This document shows positions 36,519 to 44,204 of a stretch of 64,000 nucleotides of DNA, one piece after another. The translations under genes and the position numbers were made by a program. The stretch spans positions 434,001 to 498,000 of the forward strand of contig CAVYWS010000005.1 of assembly GCA_963772265.1 (NCBI GenBank), read 5' to 3'. The notes below the pieces were generated by a model that was given only the letters and a program-made list of their open reading frames with translations, had not been told where the DNA came from and searched no databases. The stretch's first letter is position 1; every line of letters begins with the position of its first letter. This DNA comes from Mayfieldus sp963772265 (GTDB lineage: Bacteria > Actinomycetota > Thermoleophilia > Solirubrobacterales > 70-9).

Positions 36519-36524
36519 TAGCGT
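36519..36524 (+). promoter_or_regulatory. -10 box 6 nt before an ATC codon (thioesterase gene)
   Basis: TAGCGT at 36519-36524, then TCGGGC, then ATC at 36531. Spacing equals that of the leaderless ATG/GTG genes in this window. TAG of the box is an in-frame stop, so the coding frame cannot extend further upstream. Confidence 0.45.
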
Positions 36525-36530
36525 TCGGGC

Positions 36531-37634
36531 ATCGGCGCCCCGACAGCGACACCGATCTGGCGCGAGCCCGCCCGGGGCGGCTATCCGGACCCTGGCCTGT
36601 TCGGTCTCGACGGCCTCGGGTCATTGCAGGCCTTCCTCCGAGGTCATTCGCCCGCCCCGCCCCTGAATCGCCTCCTCGGGTTGGACTTCGCTGAGGTCGG
36701 CACCGGCCACGCGACGTTCACGATGCCCGCCACGCGATGGCTGCTGAACTCGGCCGGCACGATCTCCGCGGGCGTCCTGTCGATCGTCGCCGACGCGGCC
36801 CTCGGCTGCGCGCTGCAGTCGGAGATGGGCCCGGCGACGCCATTTACGACCTCCGAGCTATCGATGACGATGGTTCGACCGGCGCGGGCGCAGGGCGAGA
36901 CGATCAGCGCCAACGGTCAGCGGGTCCACAGCGGGCGCTCGGTCGGGCTCACCGAGGTATTTCTGCTCGATGAGGAGCGGGACGCCCTGGTTGCCCACTG
37001 CACCTCGCGCCTGGCGATATTCCCGCCGCTGGACCCCGCGCCGGTCCCGCCGCGGGATCCCGAGGTCCTGGCTCTCCCACCAGACCTCGAGAGCGACCCG
37101 TATCTGCGCCCGGTGGAGGGTGAGGTGCTCGGCCAGGAGGTCTGGGACGAATTGAGCGGCCTCGAGGTGATCGAGCGCCAGATTCGCGGTCGGCTGGCGC
37201 TGCCTCCGATCTCCCATTTGACCGGCCTCGAACCGGTCGAGGCGGGTGAGGGCTCGTTGACCATGCGCCTGCCGGCCACGGAGTGGCTCAACAACCCCGC
37301 CCGCCACGTCCAAGGTGGGTCGATCACCCTGCTCGCCGACGCGGCGCTGGTCGGGGCGATCGCCACGACCGCATCGCCGGGCTCCGCGGTGGCCGCCATC
37401 GACATCAAGGTCAACTTCCTGCGCCCGGTCCAAGCGGATGGTCGAGATCTGATCGGCAGGGCCACGGTCGAGCATTCCGGCCGCAGCCTGGCGATCGCCA
37501 ACTCCGAGGTGTTCAACGCCGACGGGCAGCGGGTGGCGATCGCGACCGGCTCCTCGATGCACCTTCCCGGTCATCCCGCCAACCTGGGCGAGATCGAGCT
37601 CGGGCGCGGCGCCGAGGAGGAGGGGGGCGGCTAG
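36531..37634 (+). CDS. Two-domain hotdog thioesterase (PaaI-like), possible ATC start
   Basis: Two tandem hotdog domains: NRLLGLDFAEVGTGHATFTM...GTISAGVLSIVADAALG and SHLTGLEPVEAGEGSLTMRL...HVQGGSITLLADAALVGA, each with the PaaI-type acyl-CoA thioesterase pattern. The first conventional start is TTG 36624, but coding-like sequence (TPIWREPARGGYPDPGLFGL) continues upstream in frame to 36531, where the only start candidate is ATC, with a TAGCGT box 6 nt before it. Length 367 codons from 36531 or 336 from 36624. Stop overlaps the MFS gene end by 4 bp. Confidence 0.8.
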   Translation: MGAPTATPIWREPARGGYPDPGLFGLDGLGSLQAFLRGHSPAPPLNRLLGLDFAEVGTGHATFTMPATRWLLNSAGTISAGVLSIVADAALGCALQSEMGPATPFTTSELSMTMVRPARAQGETISANGQRVHSGRSVGLTEVFLLDEERDALVAHCTSRLAIFPPLDPAPVPPRDPEVLALPPDLESDPYLRPVEGEVLGQEVWDELSGLEVIERQIRGRLALPPISHLTGLEPVEAGEGSLTMRLPATEWLNNPARHVQGGSITLLADAALVGAIATTASPGSAVAAIDIKVNFLRPVQADGRDLIGRATVEHSGRSLAIANSEVFNADGQRVAIATGSSMHLPGHPANLGEIELGRGAEEEGGG

Positions 37635-39049
37635 TCGGCGCCGGCGGGCGCCGGGCGGCGTAGCCGCAGCGGTCCGCCGACGAGCAGGACGGTCAGTACG
37701 AAGCCACCGAGGGCGAGCAGCCCGTCGAGAAGGAAGGCGCTCTGCAGGCCGTCGATGAAGCTGTCGGCGGAGGAGAAGACGGTTGTCGTCAACCCCAGCC
37801 CGATCGACCCTCCGGCGATCTGGAACATGTAGATGATCCCGCCCGCGAGGCTGGTTCGCGACTCGTCGACCGAGGTCACCCCCGCGGTCGTCGCGGTCGA
37901 ATAGAAGAGGCCGATGCCGATCCCCAGGATCACCATCCCGGGTACAAGCGCGGCGTAGCCCGACCCGGAGTCGATCTGCGAGAAGAGCAGCGGCCCCGCC
38001 GCGATGCAGGCGGCGCCGGCGGAGACGATCGGCTTGGCACCGATCCGGTTGTAGAGCGGCCCGGCGATGAACGAGACCGTGGCGAAGGTGGCGAGGAACG
38101 GCAGCATGCCCGCCCCGGCCTCGATCGGCGAGTAGCCGAGCTGTTTCTGCATGAACTGGGGCAGGTAGAGCAGGGCGGCGAAGAAGGTCGCCGACATCAG
38201 CAGGATCGCCAGGCAGGAGGCGCTGAAGCTCGTGTTGCGCATCACGTCGCGCGGCACCAGCGCGTGCTGGCCCGCACCGCGCTCGATCAGGGCGAAGGCG
38301 ACGATCAGTGCCATGGCGAGCGCCAGCAGAGTCACAGTCTTCCCATCACCCCAGCCCCAGTCGTCGACCTGGTCGAGGGCGACGAGCAGCGACACGAGGC
38401 CGACCGAGATCGTCGTGATCCCCCAGTAGTCGATCTTGGTGTCCTCGCTGTCGGGGGTCGGCTGGTGGACCAGCTTGTAGGTGATCGCCACCGCGAACAC
38501 CGTGACCGGCACGTTGAAGAAGAAGATCCAGCGCCAGCTCAGGAGGTCGGTCAGGGTGCCGCCGAGCAGCGGGCCGATCGCGTTGCCGAGCCCGGCGGCG
38601 CCGAGGATCAGGCCGCCGGCCAGGCCGGCCTTCTCCTCCGGCAGGGCGGCGTAGGTCATGCCGAGGATCGCCGGCCACATCAGCGCCCCGCCAACCCCCA
38701 TCACGACCCGGCTGGCTATCAGCCAGGTCTCGGTCTGGGCGGCGCCCCCCAGGGCCGACATCGAGGCGAAGATCGCAGAGCCGAGGAAGAACGCCTCACG
38801 GCGCCCGAAGAGGTCGGCGAGCCGGCCGCCGGTGACGATCAGCACCCCGAAGGTCAGCGCGTAGGCGTTGATCACCCATTGCAGGGTGTTGACGTTGGTG
38901 TCGAAGTCCTTCTCCATCACCGGCAGGGCGACGTTGATCGCCGAGAAGTCGTTGGCGAGGACGACGACGGCGAGGCCCATCGCGAGCAGGGCAAGCCAGG
39001 TGGAGCGGGGGATCGGGGCGCCGGCGCCGTTGTCGGTGCTGGTTTCGAT
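37631..39049 (-). CDS. MFS transporter, DHA2 (EmrB/QacA, 14-helix) family, possible ATC start
   Basis: Motifs: NDFSAINVALPVMEKDFDTN, WVINAYALTFGVLIVTGGRLADLFGRREAF (MFS motif A), VVMGVGGALMWPAILGMTYAA and GGLILGAAGLGNAIGPLLGGTLTD (motif C). Exports drugs or metabolites using proton motive force. The first ATG is at 38980, at the start of helix 1; coding continues upstream as ETSTDNGAGAPIPRSTWLALLA to an ATC at 39049, preceded at 6 nt by TAGGCT. About 472 residues from there, fitting the family better. Confidence 0.87.
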   Translation of the reverse strand: METSTDNGAGAPIPRSTWLALLAMGLAVVVLANDFSAINVALPVMEKDFDTNVNTLQWVINAYALTFGVLIVTGGRLADLFGRREAFFLGSAIFASMSALGGAAQTETWLIASRVVMGVGGALMWPAILGMTYAALPEEKAGLAGGLILGAAGLGNAIGPLLGGTLTDLLSWRWIFFFNVPVTVFAVAITYKLVHQPTPDSEDTKIDYWGITTISVGLVSLLVALDQVDDWGWGDGKTVTLLALAMALIVAFALIERGAGQHALVPRDVMRNTSFSASCLAILLMSATFFAALLYLPQFMQKQLGYSPIEAGAGMLPFLATFATVSFIAGPLYNRIGAKPIVSAGAACIAAGPLLFSQIDSGSGYAALVPGMVILGIGIGLFYSTATTAGVTSVDESRTSLAGGIIYMFQIAGGSIGLGLTTTVFSSADSFIDGLQSAFLLDGLLALGGFVLTVLLVGGPLRLRRPAPAGAD

Positions 39050-39055
39050 TGCCCC

Positions 39056-39061
39056 AGCCTA
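39056..39061 (-). promoter_or_regulatory. -10 box 6 nt before an ATC codon (MFS gene)
   Basis: TAGGCT on the minus strand, GGGGCA, then ATC at 39049-39047; its TAG is an in-frame stop. Same architecture as 36519-36533. Confidence 0.45.
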
Positions 39062-39163
39062 AGCCGCCCGGCGGCGGGCCGCCAAGCGCGCGGGGGACGC
39101 CTGGACCAATGCCCCAGGCGCACTCAGCGAATAGTTGGGTTGACCGCGACCCGCTCGGGTAAG

Positions 39164-39169
39164 TAGGTT
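39164..39169 (+). promoter_or_regulatory. -10 box of RTX-like gene 2 (leaderless)
   Basis: TAGGTT, 6 nt before the GTG at 39176. Confidence 0.5.
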
Positions 39170-39175
39170 TGGGTC

Positions 39176-39817
39176 GTGATCGGGAGTCGCGCCAGCCTCT
39201 TTGCCCTTCTCGCCGTCTGTGCGGCCGCGGCCGCGCTGATGGCGCTGGCTGCTGCAGCCCCCGCGCACCAGCGCGCCACCATCTCGGGCGGGGTTCTGAG
39301 GATCACGGGTGACCATCCGCTTGGCGACATACCGAAGCCCAACGACCTGGTGACGGTCGACTACGACGCGTCCGCCAACGAGTTCATCTTCGGCCAGGAC
39401 ATCTTCGGGACGCATCCCTCGCAGTGCACCGACGACCCTGTCAACCACCAGCGGATCATCCACTGCCCGGTGTCGGCGATCTCCAAGATAGTCATTCAGG
39501 CTGGCATCGGAAGCGACACGGTGTGCGCCGATCCGGTCCACGGTGCGAAGAAAGGCGGCGATGCAGGTCCCGCCTGCAAGGACGTCCATTTCACCTCCGA
39601 CATGCCCCTCAAGGTCTCGATGGGGCCCGGCGCCGATCGCTTCCAGGGCGGTCCCGAGAAGGACAACGTCAACGGCGGCTCGGGCAGCGACCAGCTCTAC
39701 GGGGCCGGCGGCGCCGACAAGCTGTTCGGCGGACCGGCCCCCGACAAGCTGTTCGGCGGCCCCGGCAACGATCAGTGCCACCCCGGTGGGGGCGTCGGCA
39801 AAGAGAGCAGCTGCTAA
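39176..39817 (+). CDS. Secreted RTX-like calcium-binding repeat protein 2
   Basis: 213 residues, intact. Signal peptide (LFALLAVCAAAAALMALAAA), a beta domain with cysteines, then repeats GGPEKDNVNGGSGSDQLYG, GGADKLFGGPAPDKLFGGPG ending GNDQCHPGG. These are RTX-type beta-roll repeats with recognisable Asp ligands. Similar architecture to the gene at 35845. Likely exported by Sec and folded by calcium outside the cell; no protease or lipase domain is attached. Confidence 0.8.
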   Translation: MIGSRASLFALLAVCAAAAALMALAAAAPAHQRATISGGVLRITGDHPLGDIPKPNDLVTVDYDASANEFIFGQDIFGTHPSQCTDDPVNHQRIIHCPVSAISKIVIQAGIGSDTVCADPVHGAKKGGDAGPACKDVHFTSDMPLKVSMGPGADRFQGGPEKDNVNGGSGSDQLYGAGGADKLFGGPAPDKLFGGPGNDQCHPGGGVGKESSC

Positions 39818-39824
39818 TCCTGCC

Positions 39825-39852
39825 TTGACCAGCTGGACCGCTGCGCTAAGCT
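39825..39852 (+). promoter_or_regulatory. Promoter of the leuA leader
   Basis: TTGACC (39825-39830), 16-bp spacer, TAAGCT (39847-39852). Transcription should start just before the leader-peptide ATG at 39864. Confidence 0.6.
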
Positions 39853-39863
39853 GCGCGCACCGA

Positions 39864-39917
39864 ATGACCTCTCTCCGGCTCGACAGCTCTGCGCTTCTCC
39901 TTCTGCTCCCCCGTTAG
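39864..39917 (+). CDS. Leucine leader peptide (attenuation)
   Basis: 17-residue ORF MTSLRLDSSALLLLLPR with seven leucines, five of them consecutive, ending at TAG 39915-39917, 77 bp before leuA. Leader peptides rich in the end-product amino acid sense charged tRNA-Leu through ribosome stalling; Leu elements before actinobacterial leuA have been described. The Leu-codon run is also complementary to the leuA Shine-Dalgarno (see the next entry). Confidence 0.82.
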   Translation: MTSLRLDSSALLLLLPR

Positions 39918-39990
39918 GGGGATATGGCGCTGGGCGGCGCGTTAGCCGCGAGAACAAAAGGTCACCGGAACAGCAAGCAGAAGGAGGAAG
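39894..39990 (+). promoter_or_regulatory. leuA attenuator: Leu codons pair with the leuA Shine-Dalgarno
   Basis: CTCCTTCTGCT (39897-39907, Leu codons) is the exact complement of AGCAGAAGGAG (39976-39986), which contains the leuA Shine-Dalgarno; two more pairs form with a bulge or wobble. Between them lie two hairpins: CCCCC-gtta-GGGGG at the leader stop codon and GCGGC-gcgtta-GCCGC (39935-39950). A ribosome stalled on Leu codons would free the Shine-Dalgarno; fast translation would let it be masked. Confidence 0.7.
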
Positions 39991-39994
39991 GGCG

Positions 39995-41584
39995 ATGAGC
40001 CCCGACGCATCAGACGCAAACCGCGTCCACATCTTTGACACCACGCTGCGTGACGGCGAGCAGTCCCCCGGCATCTCGCTCAACACCGGCGAGAAGGTGG
40101 AGATCGCCCAGCAGTTGGCGCGGCTCGGGGTCGACGTGATCGAGGCCGGCTTTCCGATCACCTCGCCGGGCGACTTCGAGGCCGTGCAGGAGATCTCGCG
40201 CAAGGTCGAGGGCCCGACGATCTGCGGCCTCGCTCGCACCCACAAGGCCGACATCGACGCCGCCTGGGGGGCGGTCAAGGACGCCGAGCGGCCCTGCATC
40301 CACACCTTCATCTCGACCTCCGACATCCACATCGAGCACCAGCTGCAGACCACCCGCGACGACGTCAAGGGCCAGGCGAAGGCAGCGGTTGCGCTCGCCC
40401 GCTCCTACTGCGAGCACGTCGAGTTCTCGCCGATGGACGCGACCCGGGCCGACGTCGAGTTCACGGCCGAGGTCTGCGCGATCGCGGTCGAGGAGGGGGC
40501 GACGGTGATCAACATCCCCGACACGGTCGGCTACACGACGCCCGACGAGTACGCCGAATACTTCCGGCGCCTCTACGAGATCGTCCCCGGCCTGCGCGAC
40601 GTGCGCACCTCGGTGCACTGCCACGACGACCTCGGGCTGGCGGTCGCCAACTCCTACGCCGGCGTGCTGGCCGGGGCGCGCCAGGTCGAGTGCGCGGTCA
40701 ACGGGATCGGCGAGCGGGCCGGAAACTGCTCGCTGGAGGAGATCGTGATGCTGCTCAGGACCCGCAACGACGTCCACGGTCTGGACAGCGGGATTCAGAC
40801 CACCGAGCTGGCCCGGACCAGCCGCATGGTCTCGCGGCTGACCGGCTACAGCGTCCAGCCCAACAAGGCGGTCGTCGGGCGCAACGCCTTCGCGCACGAG
40901 TCCGGGATCCACCAGGACGGGGTGCTGAAGGAACGCACCACCTACGAGATCATGGACGCGACCGAGGTCGGCCTGGAGTCGAACTCGATCGTGCTCGGCA
41001 AGCACTCCGGCCGCCACGCGCTGCGCGACGCGCTGGAGCAGCTCGGCTTCGTGGTCGAGGGCAACGCGCTCAACCAGGCCTTCTCGCGCTTCAAGCAGAT
41101 CGCCGACAAGAAGAAGCAGATCACGGCGCTCGACCTGGAGGCAATCGTCTCCGACGAGATGCGCGAGCGCTCGGAGTCATACGCGCTGGCCTGGTTCGAG
41201 GTCGAGGCGGGAACCAAGCATCCGCCGGTGGCCGAGGTCTCGGTGCGGCTGCCGAGCGGCGAGGAGTCGGTCGCCAAGTCGTCCGGTGACGGCCCGGTGG
41301 ACGCGATCTTCCGCGCGATCCAGCAGGCGGCCGGGGCGGAGGCGGAGCTGCGCCAGTACCACGTCGGCGCCGTCACCGGTGGCGAGGATGCCCTCGGCGA
41401 GGTGACGGTGATGGTCAACGCCGCCGGGCGCCTGGCCACCGGCCAGGGCGTCGCGACAGACATCCTCGAGGCCTCGGCGATCGCCTATGTGCGGGCGCTG
41501 GGCAACGCGCTCGAAGGTGCCGCGATCCGCGAGGCGGAGGCGGCTACCGCCGACGCCGCGTCAGAGCCGACCCCCGGCCCGTAG
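39995..41584 (+). CDS. leuA: 2-Isopropylmalate synthase
   Basis: 529 residues from ATG 39995, with AAGGAGG 7 nt upstream. HMGL-like TIM barrel: FDTTLRDGEQSPGISLNTGEK, VIEAGFPITSPGDFEAV, SVHCHDDLGLAVANSYAGV (metal HxH) and NGIGERAGNCSLEEIVM; then HESGIHQDGVLK and the C-terminal LeuA allosteric domain (about residues 395-515) for leucine feedback. First committed step of leucine synthesis. Controlled additionally by the upstream leader. Confidence 0.97.
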   Translation: MSPDASDANRVHIFDTTLRDGEQSPGISLNTGEKVEIAQQLARLGVDVIEAGFPITSPGDFEAVQEISRKVEGPTICGLARTHKADIDAAWGAVKDAERPCIHTFISTSDIHIEHQLQTTRDDVKGQAKAAVALARSYCEHVEFSPMDATRADVEFTAEVCAIAVEEGATVINIPDTVGYTTPDEYAEYFRRLYEIVPGLRDVRTSVHCHDDLGLAVANSYAGVLAGARQVECAVNGIGERAGNCSLEEIVMLLRTRNDVHGLDSGIQTTELARTSRMVSRLTGYSVQPNKAVVGRNAFAHESGIHQDGVLKERTTYEIMDATEVGLESNSIVLGKHSGRHALRDALEQLGFVVEGNALNQAFSRFKQIADKKKQITALDLEAIVSDEMRERSESYALAWFEVEAGTKHPPVAEVSVRLPSGEESVAKSSGDGPVDAIFRAIQQAAGAEAELRQYHVGAVTGGEDALGEVTVMVNAAGRLATGQGVATDILEASAIAYVRALGNALEGAAIREAEAATADAASEPTPGP

Positions 41585-41608
41585 GAACCAGCCAGCCGCG
41601 CGGAAAAG

Positions 41609-42175
41609 CTAGCCGCGGCGACCGAAGTCGATCGTGAAGGTGGCGCCGCGGCCGCCGCGACCGGGGAAGCCGTGGGCGACGCCGACCCCGGCGTCATGGA
41701 AGCCGCCGTTGAGGATCTCGGAGCGGTGCGCGGGGCTGTGCATCCAGGCCTTGACGACGCCCTTGGGGGAGCCTCCGAAGGCGGTGCCGCCGCCGATGAT
41801 CTCACCGAAGAGGTAGCTGTTCGCCCCGGCCAGATAGCCGCTGCCGCCGATCCGGGTCTGGATCGAGCCGCCGCCGGGGCTGAAGTGGGAGAAGTAGTCG
41901 CGGTGCACCATGTCGGCGCTGTGCCCGGTCGCCGCCTTGCGCAGGCTGCGGTCGCCGTGCACGGAGCCGAGCCCATGGCGATGCCGCTGGTGGTTGATCA
42001 GGCAGAGGGTTGCGCGGCGCAGGTCCCCCGAGTTCATCTTGTTGGGATTCCCGCCGGCGCCCCTGCAGGCCTGGGCAAGCGCCGGGAGGGCCGCGATCAG
42101 AACCAGGCCGGAGGCCACCGCGAGCAGCAGCGTGGCGAGCCTGGAGCGGACCCGATATCGAATGTGGTTGGACAT
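41609..42175 (-). CDS. Secreted CAP/SCP-domain protein
   Basis: 188 residues from ATG 42175 (GTG 42187 possible). Signal peptide LATLLLAVASGLVLIAALPALAQA, then the CAP fold: CLINHQRHRHGLGSV, LRKAATGHSADMVHRDYFSH (the His-containing motif), GENI-equivalent FGEIIGGG, and WMHSPAHRSEILNGGFHDAGVGV. CAP proteins of bacteria are extracellular, sometimes lipid- or calcium-binding; activity unknown. Convergent with leuA. Confidence 0.88.
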   Translation of the reverse strand: MSNHIRYRVRSRLATLLLAVASGLVLIAALPALAQACRGAGGNPNKMNSGDLRRATLCLINHQRHRHGLGSVHGDRSLRKAATGHSADMVHRDYFSHFSPGGGSIQTRIGGSGYLAGANSYLFGEIIGGGTAFGGSPKGVVKAWMHSPAHRSEILNGGFHDAGVGVAHGFPGRGGRGATFTIDFGRRG

Positions 42176-42320
42176 TGAGCGCGGCACCTAAACAGAGACT
42201 TCAGTCGGACGTACCAAGTATTTGTGCAAAGACCGCGTAATTCATACAAGGAATCGGTCAGGCTTGCGTAAGTAGACCCTCACAAAACCATTTCAAGAGC
42301 ATCCGACGGAACCCTTCAAC

Positions 42321-42326
42321 TAGATT
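42321..42326 (+). promoter_or_regulatory. -10 box of SDR gene (leaderless)
   Basis: TAGATT, 7 nt before the GTG at 42334, identical box and spacing to 34759-34771. Confidence 0.55.
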
Positions 42327-42333
42327 TCGACCC

Positions 42334-43088
42334 GTGGCTGAGGCACTCGAGGGACGCAAGGCGATCGTCACCGGGGCTTCCTCGGGCATAGGCGAGGCAA
42401 CCGCGCTGGCGCTCGCCGACGCCGGGGCCGCGGTGGCGCTGGGTGCCCGGCGCAAGGACCGCCTCGACGAGGTGGCGGAGCGGATAGCCGCCGAAGGCGG
42501 AACCGCGCACGGCTTCGAAGTCGACATCGGCGAGGAAGCGGCCGCGCGGGCCTTCATCGAAGGCGCCGCCGAGCAGATGGGCGGGCTCGACATCCTCGTC
42601 AACAACGCCGGCGTGATGCTCCTGGGCCCGATCGGCGGCGCCGACACCGAGGAGTGGCGGCGGATGGTTAACGTCAACCTTCTCGGGCTTCTCTACTGCA
42701 CCCACGCCGCGCTGCCGCTGATGCAGCGGGGCGGCGGGGGCCACATCGTCAACCTCTCCTCGGTCGCCGGTCGCACCGCCAATCTCGGCTCAGGCGTCTA
42801 CAACCTCACCAAGTGGGGGGTCGAACGGGTTCTCGCGAGGCGCTGCGCCAGGAGGTCCTGCATTCGGGCATCCGGGTCACGATCGTCGAGCCCGGCTTCG
42901 TGACCACGGAGCTGCAGGGCCAGAACCAGAACCCGGTCGTCGTCGAGCAGCTCGAGAAGATGCGCGAGCAGATCGGGGAACCGCTCGAGGCCGCGGACAT
43001 CGCGGCCGGGATCGTCTACGCGGTCAGCTCCCCGCAGCGGGTCAACGTCAACGAGCTCCTGATCCGGCCGACGGGCCAGCAGCGCTAG
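42334..43088 (+). CDS. Short-chain dehydrogenase/reductase (frameshifted)
   Basis: Classical SDR of about 250 residues: AIVTGASSGIGEATALALAD (cofactor), DILVNNAGVML, NLSSVAGRTA (catalytic Ser) and YNLTKWGV (Tyr-x-x-x-Lys). Two single-base breaks within 42820-42845 separate this from EALRQEVLHSGIRVTIVEPG and the C-terminus ELLIRPTGQQR. The arginine-containing GARRKDR after strand 2 suggests NADP(H). Resembles the YdfG-type serine/3-hydroxy acid dehydrogenases, substrate not assigned. Confidence 0.85.
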
Positions 43089-43094
43089 TCAGGA

Positions 43095-43535
43095 CTACTG
43101 CCGCTGCGCTGCGGCTTCGCGAGCCTCTTCGAGCGTGTCGTACTGCACGATCCGCGCGATCTTGCCGTCCTTCAGCTCGTAGAGGAAGGTGACATCGAGC
43201 TCGACCCGGGCGCCGCTCGTGCTCCCGATGCCCCACTGCCGGCTCGGAACCAGGACGCAGTCGCCGGCCTCGATGTAGTCCTGCAGCTCGAGGTGGTACT
43301 CGCTGAAGGGCTGCAGCCAATCCCGCAGGTAGCGAACCAGGCCGTCCACACCTCGGTAGACCCCGTCGAGGCCGGTGCCGATGCCTGACGCCAGCGTCCT
43401 CAACTCGAAGTCGGGCGAGTAGGCCGGTCCGAGGGCCTCGCGGATCTCCTCGGCGCCCCAGTCGACCGCGGCGACATCCATGGCGCCGAGCGGCTCCAGC
43501 ACCGAGCGCACGATCTCGACGTTCTGCTCCGGCAT
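43095..43535 (-). CDS. SnoaL-like (NTF2-fold) protein
   Basis: 146 residues from ATG 43535, preceded by a GATACT box at 7 nt. MPEQNVEIVRSVLEPLGAMD, then YRGVDGLVRYLRDWLQPFSE and VTFLYELKDGKIARIVQYDT are characteristic of this family. Divergent from the XRE-cupin regulator with a shared palindrome between, so it is a likely target of that regulator. Confidence 0.8.
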   Translation of the reverse strand: MPEQNVEIVRSVLEPLGAMDVAAVDWGAEEIREALGPAYSPDFELRTLASGIGTGLDGVYRGVDGLVRYLRDWLQPFSEYHLELQDYIEAGDCVLVPSRQWGIGSTSGARVELDVTFLYELKDGKIARIVQYDTLEEAREAAAQRQ

Positions 43536-43542
43536 TCAATGC

Positions 43543-43592
43543 AGTATCCCGCCCGGGTCCTGCGTACGAGCGTACGTGATAACGTACGGCCT
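43543..43592. promoter_or_regulatory. Divergent promoter and CGTACG operator, SnoaL gene / XRE-cupin regulator
   Basis: CGTACG occurs at 43563, 43571 and 43583; the last two form the perfect inverted repeat CGTACGT-gata-ACGTACG (43571-43588). TAACGT (43580-43585), the -10 box 7 nt before the regulator GTG, lies inside this palindrome, and GATACT (complement of 43543-43548) serves the opposite gene. Binding would repress the regulator itself. Confidence 0.65.
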
Positions 43593-44204
43593 GTGAGCAC
43601 GGCTGCTCCTGTGAAGCAGAAATCGAACGTCGCGTCCGCCGAGCTGCCCGCGATCGGGGCCCGGATCCGGGCGCTTCGAGACGCGATGGCCCTCTCGCTT
43701 CGCGACCTCGCCGAGCGCAGCGGCGTGAGCGCGCCGATGCTCTCCCAGGTCGAGCGCGGTGAGACCAGCCCGACCCTGGCGGTGGCGGCGAAGATCGCCG
43801 CCGGCCTCGAGTTGACGCTCTCCCAGCTCCTTCGGCTCGACGAGGACAGCCATGCGGTCGTGACCCGCGAGGGAAGGCGCCGCCGCTACTCGCACGGAGG
43901 CCACCAGTTCGAGGAGCTGACCCCGCCGCTTCCCGGCCAGCGCGCCGACGTCTCGGTGCACACGCTGAAGCCGGGATCGAGCACCGCCGGTCCCGGGGAC
44001 CCGCCGATCCACGAGCCGGGCAGCCGCGAGACCGCCGTCGTGCTCGAGGGCAGGCTGACCCTTGTCCTCGACGGGGCATCGCACGAGCTGGGGGAGGGCG
44101 ACAGCGTCACCTTCGACGCCGACCTCCCGCACCACTTCGCAAACGATGCAGGCGGCCCGACCAGCTTTCTGGCCGTGGTCGCCGCCGGATTGAGGAGGTC
44201 CTGA
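43593..44204 (+). CDS. XRE-family transcriptional regulator with cupin domain
   Basis: 203 residues from GTG 43593. N-terminal HTH (ARIRALRDAMALSLRDLAERSGVSAPMLSQVERGETSPTL), then a C-terminal RmlC-type cupin sensor (PPIHEPGSRETAVVLEGRL...ELGEGDSVTFDADLPHHFAN). Such regulators sense small carboxylates or amino acid derivatives. Its TGA overlaps the leuC ATG, so regulator and leuCD are one translationally coupled unit, which suggests control of leucine synthesis. A palindrome covers its own promoter. Confidence 0.9.
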   Translation: MSTAAPVKQKSNVASAELPAIGARIRALRDAMALSLRDLAERSGVSAPMLSQVERGETSPTLAVAAKIAAGLELTLSQLLRLDEDSHAVVTREGRRRRYSHGGHQFEELTPPLPGQRADVSVHTLKPGSSTAGPGDPPIHEPGSRETAVVLEGRLTLVLDGASHELGEGDSVTFDADLPHHFANDAGGPTSFLAVVAAGLRRS

